Both the position numbers and the translations under genes were made by a program. From NCBI GenBank assembly GCA_012728375.1, contig JAAYFF010000023.1:1-43985 (forward strand): a stretch of 43,985 bases of DNA. The letters are read 5' to 3'. The stretch is from Bacillota bacterium (GTDB lineage: Bacteria; Bacillota; Dethiobacteria; DTU022; UBA8154). The notes under the pieces were generated by a model. The model made no database searches. It was given only the letters and a program-made list of their open reading frames with translations, and was not told where the DNA came from. Below are positions 15,711-23,636 of the stretch, piece by piece (the first letter of the stretch is position 1; each line of letters opens with the position of its first letter).

Positions 15711-16583
15711 CTAAACTTTTTCCTGAATGGCGCTGCCCACCAGGCCGGCGGGTTTAAATAACAGGACAAGTATAAGAATGGCAAATGCAGCAGCATCGCG
15801 GTATTGTGAAGAAATATATGCTGCGGCCATAACCTCGGCGATACCGAGTAAAAGTCCTCCAAGCATGGCTCCGGGAATTCTTCCAATACCTCCTAATACC
15901 GCAGCCACAAAACCCTTTAAGCCAGGCATCAGGCCCATAGTGGGTGTTACTGTCCGGAAGTAAATTCCTACCATTACTCCTGCTGCCGCTCCCAGGGCTG
16001 ACCCAATTAGAAAGGTAATGGAGATGATTTGATTGACATTTACCCCCATCAGACTTGCTGTATCTATATCCTGGGCAGCAGCACGCATTGCTTTCCCGAT
16101 TTTTGTCTTTTGAATAAAAAAAGTTAGGCCTATCATAAGCAGGAATGAAATAGCAAGGATTATAATTTCGAGCTTAGAAATGGTCAGTAACGTAGATTGG
16201 TAAACCCGAGGAGTGAAAGGACTTGGAAAAGTATAAGGCCGGGCGCCCATAATTAACAGTGCCAGATTCTGCAAGAAGATGGAGGCACCGATAGCGCTGA
16301 TTAAAGCCGCAAGACGTGTAGAGCGGCGAAGGGGCCTGTAGGCTAAATACTCTAAAGTAAGGCCGACAAGACCTGCAAAAGCCATGGCCAGTAAAAAGGC
16401 CAGAAAAAAAGGAACGTCGTAGAAAACAACCAGGATCATGCCGGCAAAGGCTCCAAACATGTAAATTTCACCATGCGCGAAATTTATTAACATGATGATT
16501 CCATAAACCATGGTATAGCCAAGAGCAATAAGGGAGTAAATACTCCCGAGGATAATACCGTTAACGAGCTGCTGTACAAACAT
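15711..16583 (-). CDS. livH: Branched-chain amino-acid ABC transporter permease LivH
   Basis: This 290-aa permease has about eight membrane segments and the LivH signature GYTMVYGIIMLINFAHGEIYM, plus MRAAAQDIDTASLMGVNVN and VLGGIGRIPGAMLGG. With LivM it forms the import channel. The ATG has a GGTGGGG site three bases upstream of CAATG. It is followed after 64 bases by livM and preceded by livK across a terminator-like hairpin that may reduce transcription of the membrane genes relative to the binding protein. Confidence 0.92.
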   Translation of the reverse strand: MFVQQLVNGIILGSIYSLIALGYTMVYGIIMLINFAHGEIYMFGAFAGMILVVFYDVPFFLAFLLAMAFAGLVGLTLEYLAYRPLRRSTRLAALISAIGASIFLQNLALLIMGARPYTFPSPFTPRVYQSTLLTISKLEIIILAISFLLMIGLTFFIQKTKIGKAMRAAAQDIDTASLMGVNVNQIISITFLIGSALGAAAGVMVGIYFRTVTPTMGLMPGLKGFVAAVLGGIGRIPGAMLGGLLLGIAEVMAAAYISSQYRDAAAFAILILVLLFKPAGLVGSAIQEKV

Positions 16584-16621
16584 TGCCCCACCTCAATATT
16601 TTTATAAAAGCTTGTTTTCCG

Positions 16622-16660
16622 AAAAGAGGGGCAGGGTAAAAACTAACCTGCCCCTTTTCC
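16622..16660 (-). terminator. Hairpin after livK
   Basis: On the minus strand GGGGCAGG and CCTGCCCC pair perfectly, extended by AAAAG and CTTTT around an 11-base loop. It stands between livK and livH. It may be an intercistronic attenuator or mRNA stabiliser that yields more binding protein than permease, a common arrangement in such operons. Confidence 0.65.
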
Positions 16661-16667
16661 TTAATTA

Positions 16668-17846
16668 TTAGCGCAGCCGCTGGAAGGTGCCATTCTCGAC
16701 TTTAAGAATTAGCACGTCTTTAATTGTATCTCCTTCTTCGTCAATACTCGTTAAACCGGTAATTCCGGGAAAATCTTTTGTTTGTGCCAAACCCTCCCGG
16801 ATACTTTCACGATCCGTACCGTATTTCTTCATGGCTTCAATGACAATGCGCGTTGCATCGTAAGCTTGAGCTGCAAACATATCGGGTTCTTCGCCAAAAA
16901 GTTCTGTGTACCTGGTTACAAAAGATTGAACGACAGGGTTCGGATCTGCTGAAAAGAAACCGGCTGTAAAAATGGCCCCTTCAACAGCTTGTTCACCGAT
17001 TTCCACTAAAACAGGAGAATAGAAACCGTCCGCACCAAGGAGCTGCGCTGAAATGCCCTGCTCAGCCGCCTGTTGCGCTATCTTGCCTGCTTCCGTATAA
17101 TAACCGGCAATGAAGATAGCATCCGGATTTTTTTGCTGGATAGATGTCAGCTGGGGACGGAAATGCTCATCGCCGTCCATAAAAGCTTCCACGGCAACAA
17201 CTTCGGCTTTCTCTTTGGCTGTTGCTTCAAAGGCATCCTTCAAAGCCACGCCGTAGTCATTGTTGGTATAAAGGATAGCGAAGCGTTTAAAGCCAAGTTC
17301 CGCAATTGCGTATTCAGCCAGCTGAGAAGCTTGGACCTCGTCGGAAAGACAGTTGCGGAAAAGATAAGGGTTGCCCACCGTCAGGTCTGTGGCTGTGGAG
17401 GAAGGTGAAATTGTCGGCACTTTACCTTCCATAACGATTGGGCCTCCTGCAGCTGTTTCCGAACTTAAAACAGCGCCGACTATTACATTGACACCGTCCT
17501 GATCAATAAGTTTGGAAAAAGCGTTGGCTGCCTTGGACCAGTCACCTTCGCTGTCTTCGGAAACAAGAACAAGGTTTACTCCCGGTATTTCTTTGTTTTC
17601 GTTTGCTTCTTCCAAAGCAATTTGTACTGCGTTGCGAACGCTCTCTCCATACGTTGCCGCGCCACCGGTTAAAGGACCTACTGTGCCGACTTTAACATCG
17701 ACTGTTTCTTCTGAAGTGCCTTCGGATGCCTCATCTCCTGCTCCCTCCGGCTCGGAAGCAGGCTGTGAAGTACCGCATCCAGCGGCAAGCATCAGAATCA
17801 TGCTTAAAGCAACCATAATAACTAGTGCCAAACGATACTTTTTCAC
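16668..17846 (-). CDS. livK: Branched-chain amino-acid binding lipoprotein LivK/LivJ
   Basis: This 392-aa periplasmic-binding-protein type I (Peripla_BP_6) lipoprotein has a signal peptide ending in the lipobox LAAGC (Cys24). An acidic Ser/Glu linker follows, then the receptor domain beginning VKVGTVGPLTGGAATYGESVRNA. It captures the ligand outside the membrane for LivHMGF. The family also includes binders of amides, urea or aromatic acids, so Leu/Ile/Val is the likely but not proven substrate. It starts at GTG after a GGGGG run. It is the first gene of the operon. Confidence 0.93.
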   Translation of the reverse strand: MKKYRLALVIMVALSMILMLAAGCGTSQPASEPEGAGDEASEGTSEETVDVKVGTVGPLTGGAATYGESVRNAVQIALEEANENKEIPGVNLVLVSEDSEGDWSKAANAFSKLIDQDGVNVIVGAVLSSETAAGGPIVMEGKVPTISPSSTATDLTVGNPYLFRNCLSDEVQASQLAEYAIAELGFKRFAILYTNNDYGVALKDAFEATAKEKAEVVAVEAFMDGDEHFRPQLTSIQQKNPDAIFIAGYYTEAGKIAQQAAEQGISAQLLGADGFYSPVLVEIGEQAVEGAIFTAGFFSADPNPVVQSFVTRYTELFGEEPDMFAAQAYDATRIVIEAMKKYGTDRESIREGLAQTKDFPGITGLTSIDEEGDTIKDVLILKVENGTFQRLR

Positions 17847-18162
17847 TTTTTTTAACCCCCTTTTTTTTATTCAATAACAGCAACAGCACTCTACTAATTA
17901 AAATTTTATATTAAAAGTTAACACCCCCTCGACAGAGAAGTAAAGACCCTGGAGTATTGATTTTTTTTTTACATCAATAAATATCAATAAAACTTCCGGG
18001 TCGTTTATCATAAAATTAATTCCACCAAATAGAGAAAAAACCTCTTTAACTTGAAGAAAAAAAAATCTTTTCGCGAGGAAATTGTGGTAAAAAGTAAAAG
18101 GGAATTAATACTTAAAAATAACCCTCAAAAATAACCCATCTCTATCGGCAAGGAGTGCAACA
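17847..18162. other. Divergent intergenic region upstream of livK
   Basis: This 316-base AT-rich spacer lies between livK and the SET-domain gene. An inverted repeat TATTGAT/ATCAATA (17955-17961 and 17973-17979) with a third ATCAATA at 17983-17989 lies about 110 bases before livK and could be a regulator site. I found no convincing -35/-10 pair, riboswitch or T-box. The ribosome site of the SET gene is at about 18151. Confidence 0.35.
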
Positions 18163-18918
18163 ATGAAAAAAATGCCAAAAACTTTACCATTTCTTGAATT
18201 CCGTCGACAGGGTGTTTTCGCAGCTGAGAAAATAAAAAAAGGGGAATTGCTTGAATGTTCGCCGGTTATTCCTATTCAACCCAGCGAATGGAAGTCGGTT
18301 TCTTATACTGTACTGCGCCATTATGCCTTTGCCTGGGGAGAGGATAACAGGGATGCAGCCATAGCTCTGGGTTATGGATCATTTTTTAACTCTTCACCTG
18401 AACAGCCCACTGCTTATTATGTCAATAATATTAAAGACCTGGTTATAGAATTTTTCGCGGTAAGGGATATTGAAAAAGGTGAAGAGATAACCGTAAAACG
18501 CCGAAACCGGGAGGGTTTAAATCTTCAGGCCAGGAGGAATATTATGATTTTTATCGGTAACTGTCTGAATAAAGGTAGGGGAGTCTTTGCCCGTAGAAAG
18601 ATAAATGGGGGAGAATTGATTGAAAGCGCGCCGGTATTGCTTGTGCCGTCGGATGAATGCAGTTATCTTAAGAATACTATTTTGGAAAACTACTGCTTCC
18701 GCTGCGGTCCGAATCAGGAGCATGCCGCTATTGCCATGGGATATGGCTCGCTGTATAACCACTCCTATACTCCCAATGCCGTCTATGAAGTTAAAGATGA
18801 GGAAATGGCGGTGCAGTTTCGCGCCTTAAAGGAAATTCAGGCAGGTGAAGAAATTACCGTTAATTATAATCGCGATCCCGGGGACAGATCTGCAGTGTGG
18901 TTTGAAGTTCTGCCTTGA
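18163..18918 (+). CDS. Tandem SET-domain protein
   Basis: This 251-aa protein is built of two SET domains in tandem, residues 17-112 and 139-236. Both copies share G-V-F-A, K-x-G-E-L-x-E-x-x-P-V, A-A-I-A-x-G-Y-G-S and G-E-E-I-T-V. The second copy keeps the SAM and catalytic motifs NHSYTPN (199-205) and ITVNYN (232-236). In the first these are FNSSPEQP and ITVKRR, so the first copy is probably inactive. SET proteins methylate lysines of proteins; the target here is unknown. The ATG has an AAGGAG site. A small hairpin terminator overlaps the stop codon. Confidence 0.85.
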   Translation: MKKMPKTLPFLEFRRQGVFAAEKIKKGELLECSPVIPIQPSEWKSVSYTVLRHYAFAWGEDNRDAAIALGYGSFFNSSPEQPTAYYVNNIKDLVIEFFAVRDIEKGEEITVKRRNREGLNLQARRNIMIFIGNCLNKGRGVFARRKINGGELIESAPVLLVPSDECSYLKNTILENYCFRCGPNQEHAAIAMGYGSLYNHSYTPNAVYEVKDEEMAVQFRALKEIQAGEEITVNYNRDPGDRSAVWFEVLP

Positions 18919-18932
18919 GAAGGCATATTTTT
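18911..18932 (+). terminator. Short terminator overlapping the SET gene stop
   Basis: TGCCTT and AAGGCA pair around a GAG loop and are followed by TATTTTT. The hairpin includes the stop codon of the SET-domain gene. Confidence 0.55.
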
Positions 18933-18957
18933 AACCCTTCTGCCGTGGCGATCTAGC

Positions 18958-18986
18958 TTGATCTTTTGTTTTTTTTATGCTATATT
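18958..18986 (+). promoter_or_regulatory. Promoter of tRNA-Leu(GAG)
   Basis: TTGATC, exactly 17 bases, and TATATT end 15 bases before the mature tRNA 5' end. Confidence 0.75.
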
Positions 18987-19001
18987 TATTTTGCTGTGAA
19001 T

Positions 19002-19086
19002 GTCGGGGTGGCGGAACAGGCAGACGCGCACGTTTGAGGGGCGTGTGGTGAATACCATGTGGGTTCAAGTCCCATCCCCGACACCA
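19002..19086 (+). tRNA. tRNA-Leu (anticodon GAG)
   Basis: The acceptor stem GTCGGGG pairs with CCCCGAC, with encoded A-CCA. The anticodon stem CACGT/GCGTG carries loop TTGAGGG with GAG. A long variable arm (GTGGTGAATACCAT) marks a class II tRNA. The T arm reads GTGGGTTCAAGTCCCAT. Confidence 0.95.
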
Positions 19087-19091
19087 TAAAG

Positions 19092-19130
19092 AAAAGCGCT
19101 TTTCGGTTTGACTGCTGAAAAGCGCTTTTT
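19092..19130 (+). terminator. Terminator of tRNA-Leu
   Basis: AAAAGCGCTTTTC and GAAAAGCGCTTTT form a 13-bp stem around a 12-base loop, followed by a T run. Confidence 0.85.
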
Positions 19131-19188
19131 GTTTATTTGATGTCAGTGATCATAAAAAAAACAGAATAAAATAATTTTTGCATCACAA

Positions 19189-19218
19189 CAAAATCCCCCT
19201 GTTACCAGGGGGATTTTG
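19189..19218 (-). terminator. Terminator of the 59-aa membrane protein gene
   Basis: CAAAATCCCCCTG and CAGGGGGATTTTG form a perfect 13-bp stem with a TTAC loop. It lies 24 bases beyond the stop of the small minus-strand gene at 19243 and can also back up the tRNA terminator. Confidence 0.75.
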
Positions 19219-19242
19219 CTTTACTTTTCTGTAATTAGTTGT

Positions 19243-19422
19243 TCATGATTGATTTACATCGACACTTTTCCTGCCGAAGAGGTAAAATGCGTTGTAAACC
19301 GCCACGATGACACCTAAGATAATGTTGTTCCATGCCAGAGAAGTTGGCTCCATTATGGGAGTAAAGTTGACAATTGCTAACCAGATACCTACGATAATGT
19401 GAATAATATGAAATGTAGTCAT
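19243..19422 (-). CDS. Small SPW-like membrane protein, 59 aa
   Basis: This 59-aa protein begins MTTFHIIHIIVGIWLAIVNF and has two hydrophobic segments (about 5-20 and 33-49). They are separated by a short loop with S-L-A-W-N-N-I-I-L-G, close to the SPW-repeat pattern of small membrane proteins. The ATG has an AAAGGAGG site eight bases upstream, and a strong terminator follows. These two signals make it a real gene despite its size. The function is unknown. Confidence 0.75.
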   Translation of the reverse strand: MTTFHIIHIIVGIWLAIVNFTPIMEPTSLAWNNIILGVIVAVYNAFYLFGRKSVDVNQS

Positions 19423-19513
19423 TATTTATATCCCTCCTTTCTCTGGCATAGCATAACCCTTTTTCAAAATAATATACTCTGGAAAGGCAAAAAATATCAA
19501 AGCTGGTTTTTTA

Positions 19514-19542
19514 TTGTTTGATGCTTCTTTTTATGCTAAAAT
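19514..19542 (+). promoter_or_regulatory. Candidate promoter for the MBL-fold gene
   Basis: TTGTTT, 17 bases and TAAAAT lie 21 bases before the start codon at 19564. The -35 box matches weakly. Confidence 0.4.
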
Positions 19543-19563
19543 AATTGTGGTTGGAGGAGAAAG

Positions 19564-20394
19564 ATGACAACACCAGTAGATTTGGAAAAGCACCGGGAGG
19601 ATTTTCTAAAATTTTTGGGAACAGCCGGTGCCCGTTTTGTTGTTTCAAGGCAATTAAGAGCTTCAGGAGGACTGTGGCTCTCTGCAGGTGACGTTAATAT
19701 CCTCATTGACCCAGGTCCGGGTTCGCTAGTTAAATGTTTTTCTTCTAAACCGAAGCTAAATCCGTCCTCTTTAAATGGAATAATCCTCACTCACCGTCAT
19801 CTTGATCATTCCAATGACGTTAATATTATGATTGAAGCAATGACAGACGGTGGAAAAAATCAAAAAGGTTTTTTACTGGCCCCCCGTGATGCTTTAGAAG
19901 GAAAAGATCCTGTTGTTCAATTTTATCTTCGCGAATTTCTTAATAACATCGATTATCTTCAGGAGAAAAAAGAATATGCATTCCCGTCATTTACCATGGA
20001 AACGTCTGCAAAACACCATCACCCGGTGGAAACTTACGGTTTGAAGTTTGCTTTCCCTTATGGAAAAATATTTCTCATCTCCGATACCGCGTTTTTCCCT
20101 GATTTAATAGATTTTTATAAAGATGCGGATATACTTATAATAAATGTGGTTATTTTTAAAATTCAGGAACAGGGTAAAATTTATCATTTAGATTTTGAGC
20201 AGGCTAAGGAGATAATTAAGGGAATAAAACCTAAAATAGGGGTTTTAACTCATTTTGGGATATCCATGCTTCAACATAAACCATATCTTCTGGCTGCCAG
20301 GCTGCAGGAGGAGCTGGGCATAAAAATAATCGCGGCCTATGACGGTCTTAAACTGTCTTTGCCCGGCTTACTGGCGGCTTATAAGGAGAGTTAA
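19564..20394 (+). CDS. MBL-fold metallohydrolase
   Basis: This 276-aa metallo-beta-lactamase-fold protein has the metal motif T-H77-R-H79-L-D81-H82, a further histidine (KHHHPVE region), D of the SDTAFFPD segment and a late TH. It resembles RNase Z-like and ComEC-like hydrolases that cut phosphodiesters or thioesters, but the substrate cannot be told. The N-terminal LGTAGARFV segment matches the RNase Z-like subgroup. The ATG has a strong GGAGGAG site. The DUF503 gene follows two bases after the stop, so the two form an operon. Confidence 0.85.
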   Translation: MTTPVDLEKHREDFLKFLGTAGARFVVSRQLRASGGLWLSAGDVNILIDPGPGSLVKCFSSKPKLNPSSLNGIILTHRHLDHSNDVNIMIEAMTDGGKNQKGFLLAPRDALEGKDPVVQFYLREFLNNIDYLQEKKEYAFPSFTMETSAKHHHPVETYGLKFAFPYGKIFLISDTAFFPDLIDFYKDADILIINVVIFKIQEQGKIYHLDFEQAKEIIKGIKPKIGVLTHFGISMLQHKPYLLAARLQEELGIKIIAAYDGLKLSLPGLLAAYKES

Positions 20395-20396
20395 TA

Positions 20397-20684
20397 ATGT
20401 TGGTGGGGGCGTGCAAAATTGATTTATTGATTGCCGAAGGTCATTCGCTAAAAGAGAAAAGACAGGTTATAAAAAGCCTTGTGCATCGTCTTCAAAATCG
20501 ATTTAACATTTCTGTAGCTGAGACAGGGTATTTGGATATGTTAAGGAGATCAGAGATTGGTTTCGCTTTAGTCAGCAATGAATCAGCTTATCTGGACAAA
20601 ATACTATCCGAAGTTCTCTCTTTCGTTGAACGGGACAGCAGGCTAGAGGTAATTAACATAGAAAGAGAAGTTTTTCTTTGTTGA
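20397..20684 (+). CDS. DUF503 (YlxP-like) protein
   Basis: This 95-aa protein starts with the DUF503 signature MLVGACKIDLLIAEGHSLKEKRQVIKS (shown in part here: L-I-A-E-G-H-S-L-K-E-K-R). It continues with a ferredoxin-like alpha/beta pattern including VAETGYLD. In many Firmicutes such genes sit in the nusA-infB-rbfA operon; here it is instead coupled to an MBL-fold gene, so it is likely a second copy or a relocated one. The ribosome site AAGGAG lies within the end of the previous gene. Confidence 0.85.
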   Translation: MLVGACKIDLLIAEGHSLKEKRQVIKSLVHRLQNRFNISVAETGYLDMLRRSEIGFALVSNESAYLDKILSEVLSFVERDSRLEVINIEREVFLC

Positions 20685-20694
20685 CTGGTAAAAC

Positions 20695-20973
20695 TTAGTA
20701 ACGGATAGTAAAATCTTGAAATTTTTCTGTCCCAGTATAATCTGTTACGGTAATGCCGTCTATTCTCCCGCGAGGGGAATTATTAAGCAACTCTATAAAT
20801 TGTTCAAGCTTTTGCGGAGTATCATAGATTACGCATTCAACTCTGCCGTCCGAAAGGTTGCGAACATATCCCGACAAGTTAATTTTTTGGGCAATACTAT
20901 TGATATAATAACGCATCCCTACTCCTTGCACTACTCCGGAAAGACGAATGCAAAAATATTCTTTTTCATCCAT
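20695..20973 (-). CDS. acyP: Acylphosphatase
   Basis: This 92-aa acylphosphatase hydrolyses the carboxyl-phosphate bond of acyl phosphates. The phosphate loop reads GVVQGVGMRYY, with catalytic R21, and the second motif is GYVRNLSDGRVE with catalytic N39. The usual phenylalanine before the arginine is methionine. The length is typical. It is convergent with the DUF503 gene and its start faces the second YetF-like gene. Confidence 0.93.
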   Translation of the reverse strand: MDEKEYFCIRLSGVVQGVGMRYYINSIAQKINLSGYVRNLSDGRVECVIYDTPQKLEQFIELLNNSPRGRIDGITVTDYTGTEKFQDFTIRY

Positions 20974-21108
20974 AAAACGTTTCTCTCCTTATTTTCTGGA
21001 TCCTTAATCAATTTTATGCCAGCGAACTGTGCATGTCAACCCGCTATCGCCTGCTTTAAATTGGTTTATGAATCATCCGTTATTTTCTGTTTTCCGGGAG
21101 AAAATATA

Positions 21109-21807
21109 ATGGGTGATTCTTTTATGTTGTCAAATGTTATCTTAAGAACAATAATTATTTATTTAACTGTTCTTATAGTTATGCGTCTTATGGGAAAGCG
21201 GGAAGTTGGACAGCTTTCCACCTTTGATCTTGTAGTAGCCATTATGATTGCGGAAATAGCCGTTTTCCCCATGGAGGAACTGGATATTCCCATATATATA
21301 GGACTTATTCCCATGTTTATCCTTGTGGGAGGAGAAATATTAATTTCTTACTTATGTCTTAAAAGTCGCTTTTTAAGAAAAATTATCGACGGCGGGCCAA
21401 GTATTATTATTTCCAATGGAATTATTTTAGAAAATGAGATGCGCAGACAGCGCTATAATCTGAACGATTTGCTGGCACAGCTCAGGGAAAAAGGCATTTT
21501 TGATATCTCAGAGGTGAAATATGCCATTCTTGAAACATCAGGTAAAATAAGCGTTATGCCAAAAACTTCCAAAAGACCTTTGACACCCGAAGATATGAAT
21601 CTCAGCCTTCCGGAAGAAGATATGCCTCTGCCCATCATTTTTGATGGGCAAGTAATGCAGCAAAATCTTGGCTTGTTAGGTTTGACAAATGAATGGCTGG
21701 ACGGCGAACTGAAAAAATATGATTTGCGAACCGAAGAAATTCTCTATGCCAGCGTAGATTCGCAGGGAAAACTTTTTATTAGTGAAAAAGTCCGCAAGAA
21801 AAGTTAA
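21109..21807 (+). CDS. YetF-like DUF421 membrane protein (second paralogue)
   Basis: This 232-aa paralogue of the protein at 10884 has the same start pattern (LRTIIIYLTVLIVMRLMGKREVGQL), three membrane segments and a cytoplasmic domain with ENEMRRQRYNLNDLLAQLREKG and SVMPKTSKRPLTPED. The ATG at 21109 is preceded by GGGAG. The open frame runs upstream over the acylphosphatase gene in antisense and is not coding there. No DUF4363 gene follows; the gene instead converges on the YerB-like gene with a four-base overlap. Confidence 0.87.
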   Translation: MGDSFMLSNVILRTIIIYLTVLIVMRLMGKREVGQLSTFDLVVAIMIAEIAVFPMEELDIPIYIGLIPMFILVGGEILISYLCLKSRFLRKIIDGGPSIIISNGIILENEMRRQRYNLNDLLAQLREKGIFDISEVKYAILETSGKISVMPKTSKRPLTPEDMNLSLPEEDMPLPIIFDGQVMQQNLGLLGLTNEWLDGELKKYDLRTEEILYASVDSQGKLFISEKVRKKS

Positions 21808-22862
21808 GACGACCAGTTTACTTTCCCATTTTGCGGGACAAGATGAATCCACGTATTACCGGGAGATAAAAGAAGTTCACCTTTATCTCCGCTAAAAACA
21901 GTTTTGCTTTGCTCGTTTTCTTTTTTCCAGTTAATCTCTTCAACAGTTCCTCCTGAAAAAAGAAACCCTGAACCTTCTCCGGTAAGCTTAATGCTTAAAT
22001 GCCCTTCTGAAGTAAAAGTACGGATATTTACAAACTGGACAATAATATTTTTTACAGCAATTCCTTGTGTTGTTTCTTCATCAAGAAAAGGTTCCCCGTT
22101 ATTATATCTGATATAGTCACCTTGAAGATTTTTACGGTATTCCACAGAGTTGGTGGAACTGAATTCTATTTCAATTTTTGACGCAGTTTGCTCCCGCTCC
22201 CTTTCCTGTTCTTGAAGAGAATCGTCAAAAGAGAAAAAAGGCTGCGGCTGCTCTTCCTTGTCTTGCAGAAAATTTTTGTCTTCCGCTCCTTGAAAAAGTT
22301 TTTCCAGCGAAGTATAAAGATTGTGAGGCTTCTTTCTGCTTTTTTCTCTTCTGTAGTAAAGGGGGTTAAAGCGTTCATCAAGGTATTTTAAATTAATTTC
22401 TTTTAAAACCTCTTCGGTATGGATAGAGTAGCCACAATGGGCCATTATTCCATTATGCTCTTTAACAAGATAGGCAAAGTACGGCCTGGAACTGCGAACA
22501 GGACCGATTTCTCCCCCATAGGGGGAAGCGTACAGGGCAAGAAAACGAGTATATCCGCCTTCAACAGGTACTTCATAAACAAGGTCGGCATCTGCCAGGC
22601 CTTTTTGAGGTCTGGCCTTGGGATGGTTTTCGATTAATACACAAAAAGGAACCGTAAATAATTCATCGACGCTGGTTCCGGTGTAGGGGGAAAGGGGTCC
22701 TCGCTGGACCGGTTCCTCCTTCAATTTCATATTTTCCTTTTCTTCCATGTTATATTCTTCCGGGAGAGAGCCTTGTTTTTCAGGCCCTTTACATCCTGAT
22801 ATAAAAAAGGCTACAATAGTAATTATACAAGCAAACAGGCAAAAAGTACTTTTTATTTTCAT
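21804..22862 (-). CDS. YerB-like DUF3048 lipoprotein
   Basis: This protein of about 352 residues has a lipoprotein signal ending F-I-S-G-C (about Cys24). It carries the DUF3048 domain: PFCVLIENHPKARPQKGLADADLVYEV, then GEIGPVRSSRPYFAYLV and HCGYS. A C-terminal DUF3048 part includes NTWIHLVP. B. subtilis YerB is a surface lipoprotein of unknown function. The ATG at 22862 is preferred because GAGGAG lies eight bases before it; a TTG at 22868 is too close to that site. The gene is divergent from the methyltransferase at 22906. Confidence 0.88.
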   Translation of the reverse strand: MKIKSTFCLFACIITIVAFFISGCKGPEKQGSLPEEYNMEEKENMKLKEEPVQRGPLSPYTGTSVDELFTVPFCVLIENHPKARPQKGLADADLVYEVPVEGGYTRFLALYASPYGGEIGPVRSSRPYFAYLVKEHNGIMAHCGYSIHTEEVLKEINLKYLDERFNPLYYRREKSRKKPHNLYTSLEKLFQGAEDKNFLQDKEEQPQPFFSFDDSLQEQEREREQTASKIEIEFSSTNSVEYRKNLQGDYIRYNNGEPFLDEETTQGIAVKNIIVQFVNIRTFTSEGHLSIKLTGEGSGFLFSGGTVEEINWKKENEQSKTVFSGDKGELLLSPGNTWIHLVPQNGKVNWSS

Positions 22863-22905
22863 TATCAAAACTCCTCGCTTATATTTTACGGCTGGAGGGC
22901 TTCAA

Positions 22906-23478
22906 TTGACAACAATAAAAAAACCTCTTCTTATGGCACGAGAACTCGTATCGGGATATGTTTCTCCCGGAGATACAGTTGTCGACGCTACAGCTGGTAA
23001 TGGGTATGATACTCTTTTTCTGGCTGAACTGGTCGGTGAACAGGGAAAGGTTTATTCGTTTGACATTCAAAGTGAGGCAATTTCCAGGACTACCAGCAAA
23101 CTACTTGATGCGAATTTATTGCCGCGAGTCCGTTTAATCTGTTCGGGACATGAAAATCTGGCTTCTTATCTTAAAGAAAAGGTTTCTGCCGTTATGTTTA
23201 ACCTTGGTTATCTTCCGGGATCCGATCACAGTCTCGTTACCAGACCTGAGACAACGTTGACCGCACTTAAAGCAAGCCTGGAAAAGCTCACTCCGGGCGG
23301 AATCATTACCATTGTTCTCTATTCAGGCCATGCAGGAGGGGAAGAAGAAAAAAAAATAATCTTAGACTACTGTTCAAAGCTCGATCAAAACTTTTATACC
23401 GTGCTTTTTTATGGAATGATTAACTGGAAAAATCATCCTCCTTCTTTACTGGCTATTGAAAAAAAATATATTTCATAA
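22906..23478 (+). CDS. mnmM: tRNA mnm5U methyltransferase MnmM (YtqB family)
   Basis: This 190-aa class I SAM methyltransferase has motif I VVDATAGNGYDTLFLA at about 25-40 and the YtqB-specific MFNLGYLPGSDHSLVTRPETT. Relatives in Gram-positive bacteria complete the mnm5 side chain at wobble uridine 34 of tRNAs. The TTG at 22906 follows GGAGGGC by about seven bases; the open frame upstream overlaps the divergent lipoprotein gene and is not counted. The C-terminal NWKNHPPSLLAIEK is also family-typical. Confidence 0.87.
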   Translation: MTTIKKPLLMARELVSGYVSPGDTVVDATAGNGYDTLFLAELVGEQGKVYSFDIQSEAISRTTSKLLDANLLPRVRLICSGHENLASYLKEKVSAVMFNLGYLPGSDHSLVTRPETTLTALKASLEKLTPGGIITIVLYSGHAGGEEEKKIILDYCSKLDQNFYTVLFYGMINWKNHPPSLLAIEKKYIS

Positions 23479-23636
23479 ATATAGTATTTTTTCGGAAATT
23501 AGTTTATCATCTGTATCCTGTAAAAGCAAGCTTTGAAAAATAATTAACTTAATTTACTGAACAATTTGTTATAATTCAAAAATTCTCCCGCATATATTTT
23601 TATGTTACAATAGTATTTGTAAGGAGGATACCAAAT

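Noticed and set aside
20716-21108. 131-codon N-terminal extension of the second YetF-like protein
   Set aside because: It is antisense to the acylphosphatase gene and family members start at the ATG near 21109.
23479-23636. Rex operator upstream of mobB-rex
   Set aside because: TTGTTATAATT-like sequence occurs but no proper TTGTGA/TCACAA palindrome; it is probably just a -10 region.
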